From the NCBI GenBank assembly GCA_023091665.1, contig JALJCQ010000014.1, positions 62,001 to 126,000 on the forward strand: 64,000 bases of DNA, in the 5' to 3' direction. Shown piece after piece: positions 20,824 to 30,932 of this stretch. Source of the stretch: Pythium myriotylum. Taxonomy: Eukaryota; Oomycota; Peronosporomycetes; Pythiales; Pythiaceae. The notes below the pieces were generated by a model. The model saw only the letters and a list, made by a program, of their open reading frames with translations. It ran no database searches and was not told the DNA's origin. The translations under genes and the position numbers were made by a program. Every line of letters starts with the position of its first letter. The first letter of the stretch is position 1.

Positions 20824-23606
20824 ATGGTGACGCTGGTGTGTGCGCTCGTCGGTGTGAAGGGAAGCGCGTTCGCCGTCGACATCCGGGCAAGCAAGTTGGT
20901 GGACCACTTGAAGGACGCGATCAAGGCGAAGGATGGGGATGAGGACATCAAATGTTCTGCGCGCAAGCTGGAGTTGTTCCTCGCCAAGAAGGGCGACCAG
21001 TGGTTGCCAGACGATGACCCTGCCGCGGTGGAACTGGAAGATGGGGAGGTTCACCATGACATCCAAACGTTGATCAATGGAGAGAAGATGAAGGCGACGT
21101 GGCTAATCGAGGATGCGCTGAAAGCCAACATCATGACCAAGTGGCATCCTCCAAAGTCGAAAGAAATCCACGTGTTGGTGGTGGTTCCGCCAACCAATAA
21201 GAAGCAGCGTTTGGAGTGGCGCTCGACTCGGTGGGGATCACACAATTATGACCCGAATTCACGGTACTTCTTGCTGGAGAAAGAGGACATGGATGAGTCC
21301 CGACTTCCACCTATTCGCCTGATGCTCTATTGCAGACCCACATTCCACAGCCAGTTCGAGTTCTTGCGCGAACGAGTATTGAATGGAGGTCATGTGGGCT
21401 GGATCCTCGGTCCTCCTGGAACGGGAAAGTCAACAACTGCAATGGCATTCGCTTCGACTCTGAACAGAAGTCAATGGATGGTTACATGGATTCATGTGGA
21501 GAAGGATATGGATATGGAATGTGTGTTTCTTGCCGGCGAAGAAAGAATGACTCGAACCATTGAGATTGCGGACGTAGATGAAGTCTTGCAGATCGATGAC
21601 AACAAGAAGCACCTGCTGCTTGTTGATGGCTGGACAGCTGCAGACTCCTTTGATAAGCTGACAATCAAGTGTAACCGATGGTTGAAGGGAGATCTTGTCA
21701 GGCGACGGCTAGCGTTTGTGTGTTCGGTAGCTTCTCGTGGTAAAGTTCAAGAGGGAACGGAAATCCGGACGCGCGCAATGGAGTTCGAGGTGTGGTCGTG
21801 GACTCTGGATGAATACGTTGATGCGAAATCGAGAGTTTTTTTTTGGTGTGGCGGCTATGCTGGATGCTCCAGGCGGCGTTTATGGACCAAGGTCTCCTGT
21901 CGAAATGGTGGAGTCGAAGTATTACTATGCTGGCGGATCATATCGTTACATGTTTGAGTATACGACTACCAAAGTCAAGGACAGACTTTGCCGGGCCGTG
22001 GAATCCGCATCAAATGCTAAGGCTCTCTCTACAGACGGGCACCGTTCACCGTCTAGCATCAATCTTTGACTTTGAAGTTGAGGTCTATTAGATCGCTACG
22101 TTTAAAGAATCCAATAGCCGCAGCTGTTCGGGCTGCACCTTTTTCTCTTTTCTTCAGGACAAGAGGGTCCACCGTCGACGGCGAGCACACTCTTTTCCTG
22201 ACATCGTCGGGAATGTTCCGACGGCCTTCTGTCAAACCGGTCTAATCAGTTCTTCTGTTCAACCGGGCGTATCATGGTTGCTTGTGGCTTGCTGCCGTCG
22301 CGGAGCCTTAGCGACGACCACAAACGGATAAACTCCCTCGTACCTCTCCAGGCACTGTCGTCTGGCTTTTAATCGATGGAGCAGTCGATCACCAAACGTT
22401 CTTCGCTCCGTCCTCTGCAGAACTGCCAAGTCAAGGTAGCCTACATGCACACTCGTCCTCTTCCTTCGCTCGCCACCACCGGAGCAGCGGCTGCGTCGTC
22501 ACCAAGCGCGTCTTGCACGCCTTCTCTTCCCCTTGCGGGTCTTCTCCTTCCCTCGCCACCACCGAAGTAGCGACCGCGTCGTTCTGCTGTGGCACGTGTT
22601 TTGCGCACGCGCATTTCGAAGCCTTGAGTCGTTGGAGCTCACGACAGCTTCGTTCCTTCTTCACTCCAGGGCAGCGCACGCCCAGCGTACGCCTTCCGAC
22701 ACCCACATAGCCCACTCCCTCCGGCGCATCCTGCAGCTCCAGGCTTCTCCGCGCGCGGCCTCGGAACTCGAGCTCGGCGATCTTCATGCGCCATGGGCGA
22801 CTCTCCGTGCATGATCGTCGCAAACGAGCGGCTCACGTTGCCCGCGAGTGGTCGCCCGAGGGCGACCCTTGGAAAAGCTGGAAGAAGCTGGAAGGAGTCG
22901 AAGGGTCGCTTGTGCGGTTGGCCGCAAATTGGAGAGTGTCTAGCATCAATCGGCTCTACGCAATGTTCAAGCGACCAGATTGGGAAGGTACTGTGTCGCC
23001 GTGATCAGTCAGTATGCTGCTACAACAGTTGGTATCTTATGCGGTCCGGAGGCTATCAAGGAGTTCATGCTGACGCATCGAGACAATTCAAACCCAGCAT
23101 TGAATGGATGGATGTTGGAGATGGTGTTCTTCGCAAGTCTTCAAAATGGCGGTCTCACTCTTGTCGATGCCGCAGGAAACACGGTTGACACGTGGGCTGA
23201 ATCAGTTATTGTGATTGCGGATGAAATACCTCCGATTTCTTCTTCTCACCCTGTTTGGATCAAGCCAGCGAAATGGAACCAAGGCGGATACGACGCTATT
23301 ATGGTGTGCAAGCGTACTCGGCATGTGCGCTTGGTGCAAGTGACGAGTGCCCACAAGCATTCTTTTCGTATCGAACACTTCTATGGATGGATGAAGATGC
23401 TATCGGAATCGCCTGAAAGTTTTGAGGTGGAGACAATGGAGATAATCTTCATCGTCGAGCAAGACAAGCTGAGCTCATTCAACCTCACAACGGTGACGGG
23501 AGACGGACTCCTCGTACCGCTTGGTTGGCCAAAGGGTAAGGAGAAAGACTTGGTACGGCTGGTAGGGATTCGAGGGTTAGAGCATCTCCAACGGTATGCC
23601 AAATAG
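20824..23606 (+). pseudogene. Crinkler (CRN) effector pseudogene
   Basis: The start is well supported. The first 122 residues form a CRN N-terminus: a ubiquitin-like fold, an LFLAK motif at residues 51-55 and HVLVVVP at 116-122, which marks the usual junction to the C-terminal part. A P-loop NTPase follows (GPPGTGKS at 196-203). In CRN proteins the N-terminus is linked to delivery into host cells, and C-termini act in the host nucleus. The gene is broken in at least three places. The frame shifts in the T9 run at 21836-21844. An 887 bp insertion follows 22064. Another shift lies near 22986. The last part (22980-23606) resembles a restriction-endonuclease-like fold, as known for NTPase-nuclease CRNs; that is inference. 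No intact product is expected unless the lesions are sequence errors. Confidence 0.85.
22065..22951. mobile_element. 887 bp insertion with 14 bp target-site duplication in the CRN gene
   Basis: The 14-mer GTCTAGCATCAATC occurs at 22051-22064 and again at 22938-22951. The CRN reading frame runs into the first copy and out of the second in the same phase, so the DNA between them is an insertion. I see no terminal inverted repeats, transposase or poly-A tail. Inside are two diverged copies of a CTCGCCACCACCG-centred block (near 22468 and 22550). A 14 bp duplication fits target-primed retro-insertion better than most cut-and-paste transposons. The element type is unknown. Confidence 0.7.
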
Positions 23607-23660
23607 TACATTTGGCACTAGATTTGGCAGAAAATTGTGGTCCGGGGACCACAAGAAACT
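23579..23660. repeat. Possible transposon/MITE end with a small hairpin
   Basis: GAGCATCTCCAACG at 23579-23592 resembles terminal repeats of PIF/Harbinger-type MITEs seen in other eukaryotes. It is followed by two TTTGGCA-type repeats and a perfect 9 bp stem, TTGTGGTCC-GG-GGACCACAA (23635-23654). The CRN frame stops inside this block, so the last residues of the CRN remnant may come from the repeat. Confidence 0.35.
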
Positions 23661-23750
23661 CCAAATAGAGCCATCAAGACTAAGTACACATCGGTATTCC
23701 CTTTCCCCGATTCACTATATTATACGGCCACACTCGCTGTGTTTGTTACT

Positions 23751-24674
23751 CTAGGATGGTTTCTTTGCAGATTTGACCAACTGTTTGAGCTTCCGAAGAA
23801 AGCGGACGGCGCTTCCAGGTGAAAGTCCCAGCTCCTTCGCGTGTTGCTCTTTCATTCCTTGCAGCGCTTCTAGGTGATCCCACTCGGCCTCACGTGCCCT
23901 CTGAAGCAGGTCAGCTCGTTTGACGTGTGGAAGGGCGACGTCTAAGATGCGCATTGCTTCCTTCGCATTTTCTCTCTCTTGCTCACTCGTACTAGCCCCG
24001 TGGAAAACGCGCTGGGCCTTTTTACCGCAGGAAATCATTCGTGTAATAAGCAACGGAACGGAAGGGGCAGCCATTCCGCATTCATCGCGGGCCTCGTAGA
24101 CGGAGAGAACGATGAACTGGTAGTAAGCCGTGTTGATGACAACACCAACGATGAACCCTCCTATCAGAATAAACAGCGACGGTGCGAGAGGGAACACTGC
24201 GGGGATCCAGATAAACCAGCCGATGGTCCCGATCAATGTTCCCAGGTAAAAGTACAGGGCTGGGAGGGTGAATAACAGCCCAAGCTTGCGTAGTAGAATT
24301 GTCGCGTGGTGGTCATCCTCCGCATCGTTCACGGCGAGCAGCAACAGAAGGCTGTTGATGACCGACATCACAAGCAAAATCACGCCGGCGCTGAGTGCTG
24401 CACACGAAAGAGCCTGCGCAAGGTGCTCGTGCTGACCGTAGCTCGCGTAGGATGTGGTCGCGATGGACTGGAGCCAGCTGGCGAAGACCGTCAGTATCAG
24501 CGCGGAGATGAGACCGACGTTGGTGACTTTGGTGAAGGCTTGCTGTTGATTGTTTTCTTCGTCGTGAGGATCAAACGTCAGCCAGCGAAACGTGTATGCG
24601 TCGAAAAGCAGCAAGGGATGCCAAAGAGCCCGAACAAGCTGAAACAAGGACCGCTCTGCCTTCTCCTGAGTCAT
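23751..24674 (-). CDS. Multi-pass membrane protein with SAM-like C-terminus, unrecognised family
   Basis: The predicted protein has 307 residues starting at the first in-frame ATG (MTQEKAERSL). An N-terminal cytosolic segment is followed by four or five hydrophobic helices. One lies near VGLISALILTVFASWL and another near GVILLVMSVINSLLLLLAV. A long hydrophobic block begins GLLFTLPALYFYLG and ends YYQFIVLSVY. The C-terminal third is charged and helical, and the last 35 residues (LQGMKEQHAKELGLSPGSA) look like the end of a SAM domain. I do not recognise the family and assign no function. It points toward the CRN pseudogene, tail to tail. Confidence 0.65.
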   Translation of the reverse strand: MTQEKAERSLFQLVRALWHPLLLFDAYTFRWLTFDPHDEENNQQQAFTKVTNVGLISALILTVFASWLQSIATTSYASYGQHEHLAQALSCAALSAGVILLVMSVINSLLLLLAVNDAEDDHHATILLRKLGLLFTLPALYFYLGTLIGTIGWFIWIPAVFPLAPSLFILIGGFIVGVVINTAYYQFIVLSVYEARDECGMAAPSVPLLITRMISCGKKAQRVFHGASTSEQERENAKEAMRILDVALPHVKRADLLQRAREAEWDHLEALQGMKEQHAKELGLSPGSAVRFLRKLKQLVKSAKKPS

Positions 24675-25053
24675 CACGTCGTCGTTTTCGCGTGAAACCT
24701 CGTCTCCTAGGGCTCGGCACGATCGAATGTGGTGGAAGCGTGGGTGATATATCAAAAGCTAGGCACAGTACGAGAACAAAAAGCCTCCCACCTGAGATGA
24801 AGCACCCATGAATAGCTCCGCTCTGAGTTCACAAGAATAGCGAAATTTGGTCTCACTGTCCCAGTTCGGTTTGAAACAGGTTTAGGCTGTTTCATACACT
24901 CGCCTCATCATCCACTTGCACATAGCCGGACGTCATGCAAATGATTAGGCGCACCGGAACGGACCTGCAATCAGAATGGCCCCATTGAACATCGCTTCAA
25001 GATCGTTTTCTCTCTCTCTCTCATTAACGGATTGAACGACCCACCAACACATC
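24675..25053. other. Divergent promoter region
   Basis: This 379 bp lies between the membrane-protein start (minus) and the SWEET 4 start (plus). A CTCTCTCTCTCTC tract lies at about 25010-25022, 30-40 bp before the SWEET ATG. Confidence 0.5.
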
Positions 25054-25860
25054 ATGGGCTGGCTCGTGCTGCTGTTCCGCGTGCTCACGGCCTGCACGGC
25101 GCTGATGATGATGCTGAGTCCGTCCGTCGTCATCTACCGCGTGCTCAAGACGCGGACCACCGGCGTGGCCTCCATCTACCCCATGGTCGCCACGCTCAAT
25201 AACACCCACGCATGGTGAGTCTTCTAATCCTCATCCACGTCTCAAAGCTTTGGCTCACTCAGTCGCTCGTGGGACAGGATGCTCTGGGGGTACATGGCCG
25301 AGAACTACTTCCCGATCTTCTCCACCTACGTCGTTGGCGAGATTGCGCTGCTGATCTTCATCGCGATCTTTTACAAGTTCTCCGACGAGAAGGCGTACGC
25401 ACACCGCGTGTTTTGCGTATTCGGTCTGATGATGGCCATCGCGACGATCTACGCTCTGCTCGGCGGCCTGGGAGCGACCAACCAGTCGCGCCACGAGGTC
25501 AGCAACTTTCTCGGGTACATCGGCATCCTCGCTGCACTCGGCATGTACACGTCGCCGTTCGAGAAGCTACGGCTCGTTCTCCGCCACCGATCGGGCGTGT
25601 TCATTCCGATCCACATGACGTTCGCGGGCTGCGTGAACAACGCCACGTTCATGAGCTACTGCTACCTCACGCAGACGTGGATCCTCTTCGTGCCCAACTC
25701 GTTCTTCCTCTGCATGGGGATCCTCCAGGCCTCGCTCTACTACATCTACCACCCGAGCACGCATCCCTACGCACCCAGCGACTCGAAAGACCTCGAGCTC
25801 GCATCCAAGGACACCGAGTTCGTCGCGATCCACTCGCCACTCGCACCGCTCCACGAATAA
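25054..25860 (+). CDS. SWEET sugar transporter 4
   Basis: The exons are 25054-25214 and 25278-25860, with a 63 bp intron (GTGAGT...CAG) splitting the Trp codon as in SWEETs 1-3. The predicted protein has 247 residues, seven helices and two MtN3 repeats. Recognisable blocks are MLWGYMAENYFPIF, LGATNQSR, SPFEKLRLVLRHRSGVFIPI and LTQTWILFVPNSFFL. It is more diverged from SWEETs 1-3 than they are from each other and carries a short acidic tail ending PLHE. Confidence 0.9.
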
Positions 25861-26098
25861 TAGTACTACCGACTACTACTACCCAACAACGTACCCTCCG
25901 TGTAACCCATATAGCCTGGTGTGTCTTGTCTATGTGCCTCTTGGTTCTTGTGCCGTCACATCTTTTCCCGAGAGACCGTGTTCCATTGGCTAAAATGCCG
26001 TTGGCACGGGGCCAGTTTAGACGGCGACGCCCTCGGTCTCACCATTCCGTTTAGACGAGCAAGTCGCGACGTGCCTCGTGAGCAGCTCACTTGGGACC
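25861..26098. other. Intergenic region upstream of bZIP/START
   Basis: This 238 bp separates the SWEET 4 stop from the proposed bZIP/START ATG at 26099. No clear promoter motif was seen. Confidence 0.4.
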
Positions 26099-27517
26099 AT
26101 GACAACGACGACGAATATGACAACAACGACGACGACGCTCGCGCGTGCGGCGCCCAAGACCAAGCGTCCTCCCAACTACAACTCGAACAAGGCGCGCCAG
26201 GAGCGTCGCGAAGAGATCGTGCGTCTGCGACGTGTGGTCGTCGAAATGGAGCACGAGCTCGAGCACTTGAAGACCAAGCAAGCGCGGCTCGCGCAGACGC
26301 CCGCCGCGAGAGCGAATTGCAATAGTAATGGCAACGCCCACATGCCCGAGGTCGCCGAGACGCTCGTGAGCATGCAGCGGCCGTCGTGGGTCTGGGAAGA
26401 GATCGCCGGCCACCAGTGGCGAGAGCGCCGCCGCGCCGAGCGCGAGAACGCGCAGCTCAAGGCCGTGCTCGAGGCGCAGATCAAGATCGCCAAGAGCCTC
26501 GAGACCATCCTGAACAAACGATTCGCCATGCGCGTAAGTACCGATGAAGGAAGGAGTGAGGGTGAGGCGATGGGGATGGCTGAATTGTTTTTTGTTCTTT
26601 ATTGGGGTTTTGTAGAGCATGGACGGGTTCTTCTCGGACCGGCGGCGGCGCACGTTCGCGAGCACCTCGGACGCGTCGGATAATATGATCTTTGAGGAGC
26701 TGCTGCTTCGTGTCGAAGGCTGCTATCTCGAGGTCGAGCGGCTGTTTGATGGGCTCGGTATTGGCTCCGTGGAGGCCTCGCACCGCGATGCGCGCATGCA
26801 GCACGGCGACAACGGCATCTACTTGGAAGTATTTGCCAATAATGTGCTGCCGTTCTCGGTCCACCAGGCGGGCAAGGCCGCATGGCAGTACTTTGCCAAC
26901 AACATCAATTACCTGCCGTTCCGCCAGTATTATGAGCGCATCCGTGAGGTACGTTAATATTCTATACCAAAACTGTGCCAACTAGAAATTTGACGGTATC
27001 CGTGTGTGTATTCAAACAGGAAAAAATGCTCACCGATGATACGATCGTCGAAAACCTCGGTCTCGAGCTCCACGCCAACAATATCAAGGCGCTTTTCCGA
27101 ATGAAACAAGTGCTGCGGCGCCATGTCGAGCAGGACCGGGTCGTTATCGTGTGGACCGCGATCATCGACCCGATCGAGTTCGACGGCAAGCCATTCTCCG
27201 GTTACTACTTTCGCGAGAATGGGTATCTGCTCGTGAAAAGAACCAACACGTGTGATCCAGCGAGTCACAGTGTGCTCAAGACTTGCTTCGTGATCACTCC
27301 GGAGTTCAGCAGCGGCAGCACGCTCAGTGAAGACGACGACATCGTCAATGAACTCACTGATTTTGCGCTCACAGGAGCCGATGCGAGTGTCGCGACCGCC
27401 CACCAAGTAATTGAGAACATGCTGCTCGCGAATGCGTTCGAGGCGGATCCACCGTCCTCATTCGCACGACCAGGCGAAGCATTTAGCTCTAGGGAGAACG
27501 TTCGAGTCCACTACTGA
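26099..27517 (+). CDS. bZIP-like transcription factor with START-like C-terminus (three exons)
   Basis: The exons are 26099-26533, 26616-26948 and 27020-27517, with introns of 82 and 71 bp (GTAAGT...TAG and GTACGT...CAG), both in phase 0. The predicted protein has 421 residues. It opens with a Thr-rich stretch and goes almost directly into the basic region (YNSNKARQERREE, residues 27-39), so it lacks the acidic N-terminus of its paralogues. A second ERRRAERENAQLK helix is followed by the START-like region (FANNVLPFSVHQAGKAAWQYF, DTIVENLGLEL, SGYYFRENGYLLV, LKTCFVITPEF). The first intron is present here and at 36455 but absent at 15604, 30933 and 34013. Loss of the acidic part could make it a competitor of the others, which is speculation. 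Confidence 0.75.
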
Positions 27518-27874
27518 GTCGTGTAGAATTGTATTATAAACCGAGACGTGCCCAAATTAACTTCTATCATGATAGTGTCTCCTTGGTGCACCGAGTTGTT
27601 TCGTGTGGCCTGCTGTCTCGTCAAACTCGCACCGAACGTCTGGAATTGATTGCATCCCATCAAAAGATAGGATGGGGTTGCTACACACTACACGATTGGG
27701 TGAAATGCACTATCTTCCTCATTTTGGCCAATCCGTTGGACGCATCCAATCTGAAGATGTGATGGAGGCTCGTTCGCCTTGTGCTGTTCGCGTCAAGCGT
27801 CTGTCTCACAAGTTCACTTTGCCTTTTGCCCTCGAAAGGACACAACCACTCGAGTCCATCAAGATTTACATCCA
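27518..27874. other. Intergenic region
   Basis: This 357 bp lies between the bZIP/START stop and the HECT ligase start. It contains no recognisable gene. Confidence 0.5.
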
Positions 27875-29835
27875 ATGACACCAGAAGACTGGATCATGAT
27901 CGTCTTTCTGGCCGGCACGCTCGTCTTGAGCTTCGTCTGTCGATGGCAACGGCAACGAGACGACCGCGAGTGGGCCGACTTCCATGCACCGCTGACCACA
28001 GAGTACGTTAAATGTTCGCAATTGGGTGGGGGCTATATTCAATAGTCTCACCAATGATTCTTGTGTTTGTTAGGGATGCAGGAACCTGGATGGACGTTGC
28101 TCTGGGGTGAGAGTCGGTGCGCTCAAGCTCGCTCCATAGTGATATCTCGTAACTTTTGCTATTGGTACACAGTGAAGCGAAGACAGCAACCGCGCTCTGC
28201 TCAGGGTGCGGGTTTCAGGATTTCTCTACCAAGACTGTCTGTGCAATGTGCGGCAAGGCACTCGTCGTCTCTCGAACTGGTAACATGGTCAGCAAGGATC
28301 CGAGCAGCCGAACGAGGTGAGTTCAGAAGGTTGTCTCTTCTCGTTGGTGGCATGTGCTGACGATAACAATTAGGTTGACAAGTGACTGGATTAGAAAGTT
28401 GGACGTCGATGGGAAGCTGTATTGGTACCTGAGTGCTTCTACCAACGAGAGAAAAGCATGGCCAAGAGTAGTAGTTCATTTCAAGTCTGAAGCACCGAGA
28501 ATGCCACCTCTTCCTGTGGAGGCCAGTGTCCAAGGTATCACTTCGGCTCTCTGGCGAGAACTAGAGACTACGACTCTCCAGCTCGAGCCTTCTACTGTCG
28601 ATCCAAGTATCAACTTTTCCGCTATGTGGCACCTTTCAGCTGTGACCAACACAAACCAAGCACGAGAGTTCGTAGCTTCAATTCGACAACCGTTTCCAGA
28701 GCGTGTTGCTAAGTTGGTGACTTGCCTTTCGCACCGAGTTTCATCATTGGAGAACAAGAGGAAGATCGTGAGTCTCTCCTTTCGTCGTGAGTTCGTCCTC
28801 ACCGAGTCACTCGAAGCTCTCGCCACGCTGCCTTTGCCGCATACCCGCGCTCCAATCCGAGTTTCCTTCATTGGTGTACCAGCCATCGATGCAGGTGGCG
28901 TCTACCGCGAGTGGTTTTCCCTCGTTGGAAGTAAGATCGCCTCCCCAGAGGCTACCATCTTCACCTGCGTCGACCAAGTAAACCGGACTTTCTACCTCAA
29001 CCAGCATTCCAAGGACCTGGCGATTTACTTCGCTGCTGGTCGGTTCTTTGGTCGAGCACTTCTAGACGGGAACTTGCTCTCTTTCCACTTGGCGCCGCCG
29101 CTGCTCAAGCTCATATTGGGCCACCCCATCGGCTTTCCCGACCTGGAGCTCTTTGATCCAGAGCTCTACAAGCACCTCTCGTGGCTCGCAAACACAGACG
29201 ACGTCGAATCTCTCGGCTTGGACTTCACTGTATGCGAACGACTTCCAACGGGTAAGACTCACGTTGTGGATCTTCTCCCACAAGGAAGCAACGTTACGGT
29301 CACTGACGCAAACAAGTTCGAGTACATTGACCGTCTCACGAAACACCGGCTGATTGAAAGTATCTCAGACCAGCTCTACGCGTTCTTGAAGGGTCTCTAC
29401 GACGTTGTACCACCGGAGCTTCTCGCGTTGTTTAGCGTGGACGAACTCGACTATTTGCTCTGTGGCTCGGATGAGATCGACATCGACGACTGGGAACACC
29501 ACACGCGGTACACGCAAGACGTGTGGCACCATCCGACTCGCCAGTGGTTTTGGGAGATCGTTCGCGAGATGCCCGTCGCGCTCAAAAGGCGACTCCTACA
29601 GTTTGCAACTGGTTCGTCTCGGCCGCCGCTCGTGGGCTTCAGTGCACTAACGAGTTACGATGGCCGACTCGCGCCCTTCACGCTCGTTGGGAGGCCACTG
29701 GCGGACGAAGGGTTCGTTCGAAGCCACGCCTGCTTCAACCGCCTGGATGTACCTCTTTACGTCAACAAGAACCACCTCAAGCGAGGACTCTACATGCTGC
29801 TCGAGACCGACCAATTCGGCTTCTCGATGGTCTAG
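27875..29835 (+). CDS. Membrane-anchored WW-HECT E3 ubiquitin ligase
   Basis: Four exons fit the signals: 27875-28002, 28074-28106, 28173-28316 and 28374-29835, giving 588 residues. Exon 1 encodes an N-terminal membrane helix (IMIVFLAGTLVLSFVC). Exon 3 carries a small zinc ribbon, C-x2-C-x11-C-x2-C (LCSGCG...VCAMCGK). Exon 4 begins with a WW-like module (DWIRKLDVDGKLYWY...KAWP). The rest, from about residue 250, is a HECT domain. The catalytic cysteine lies in SHACFNRLDVPLY (about C555), and the protein ends FGFSMV with the usual aromatic residue four from the end. HECT ligases carry ubiquitin on this cysteine before passing it to a substrate. The layout recalls NEDD4-type ligases but with a membrane helix in place of a C2 domain. 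The 33 nt exon 2 is the least certain part. Confidence 0.85.
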
Positions 29836-30096
29836 ATGTCCATTTCGCGAACACACTCGGCATGGTCAGAGTTTGCAATTGGCTTGTTCGGCTTATTTAC
29901 CCAGTGGTTTAGAGCTCTTCCGATTCATCGAATCACGATGGAAATCAATACTGAGGAATCGAGCACATTACTGTACCCAAGCATTCTGTATCACATAAAT
30001 CCGCTGGAGTGGGACACTTCCACCCGATGGGCAGGTTCTCCACAGTAAATTGTTCGACTCTCAACCCACTCTTCATTTTTCAGCGTCGAAGGCCCA
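29836..30096. other. Intergenic region
   Basis: This 261 bp sits between the HECT ligase and the PX gene. It contains the initiator-like element at 30073 and nothing else that I recognise. Confidence 0.5.
30073..30082 (+). promoter_or_regulatory. Oomycete initiator-like element upstream of PX
   Basis: TCATTTTTCA matches TCATTYYNCA exactly and lies 15-24 nt upstream of the PX ATG at 30097, at the spacing expected for short oomycete leaders. Confidence 0.45.
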
Positions 30097-30753
30097 ATGG
30101 CAACCCAGTCAGCTCCTCAGCCGTCGACGGAGCTGCAACATTTGAGCTCACTTCACGCTGACGCGACGGTGACTATCGAGCAGCAGACGCAGCTCAAGCG
30201 TGTCCAGGCGGCGCTCGGTCGTATCACATCCATTGTTGTCAGCGATTGGGCCAAGGAAGACGGCCATCACTTCTACACGATTGACATTGATCTCGCAAAC
30301 GACGTCCAGCGACTGCCAACTCAGCTCTCCGCCATCGCTGGGCCAGCGATTCACGTCCAGACCAAGCACCGTTTCTACAAATTCTGCAATCTGCAGCGCG
30401 AGATGTTCTACCACGCACGATCAGGTCACCTTGATCAGAAGAAGCCGTGCCGATTTTGCGCCAAAGTCATCGAAGAGCTCTCGCACTCGCGGTCCGTTCC
30501 CCACATGTACCACGCGATCTTCAGCTCAACGAGCTCATTGAAAGCTCAGCTCACGAGCTTTCTCAATTCGGCACTCGAACTCGCGTTGAACGAGTGGCAG
30601 CACAGTGGGAAACTGTGCGAAGGTCGCGAAATGGTGCCCGTCAAAGTCAAGCAATTCTTGCTGGGAGACGGTGGCGAGGAAGACGCGAGCCAGTCAGTCA
30701 AGCGACGAGAGGAAGACATGTGGGGGCCTGGTGGTATCGTGTTCGTAGCCTAG
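30097..30753 (+). CDS. Small PX-like protein
   Basis: The predicted protein has 218 residues in one exon. Residues about 35-180 form the PX-like domain (ALGRITSIVV, FYTIDIDL, KHRFYKF). The insert carries H106, H111, C118 and C121, and the C-terminal block reads CEGREMVPVKVKQFLLG. It is the closest relative of the gene at 14560-15189 in the window; both end with a REEDMWGP tail. It lies 179 bp upstream of the bZIP/START gene at 30933 on the same strand. Confidence 0.78.
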   Translation: MATQSAPQPSTELQHLSSLHADATVTIEQQTQLKRVQAALGRITSIVVSDWAKEDGHHFYTIDIDLANDVQRLPTQLSAIAGPAIHVQTKHRFYKFCNLQREMFYHARSGHLDQKKPCRFCAKVIEELSHSRSVPHMYHAIFSSTSSLKAQLTSFLNSALELALNEWQHSGKLCEGREMVPVKVKQFLLGDGGEEDASQSVKRREEDMWGPGGIVFVA

Positions 30754-30932
30754 GAGAGAGCACGGCTGTCGTTCTTACAAGATGGACGGGAAGTCGAGTC
30801 CAAGGTGCAGCCTCGTAATAACTCGTATCAATACTAAATCCACCAGCACCCACACTAGTTCTGTCAGTTCGAGCCATATGCATTCTAATACGTTAATTCT
30901 ATCGTCGAGTGATTTAGCGGAGACCGTGAGAA

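Noticed and set aside
22431..22823. Coding frames inside the 887 bp insertion
   Set aside because: They are basic, low-complexity frames in both directions, with no transposase, reverse transcriptase or other domain.
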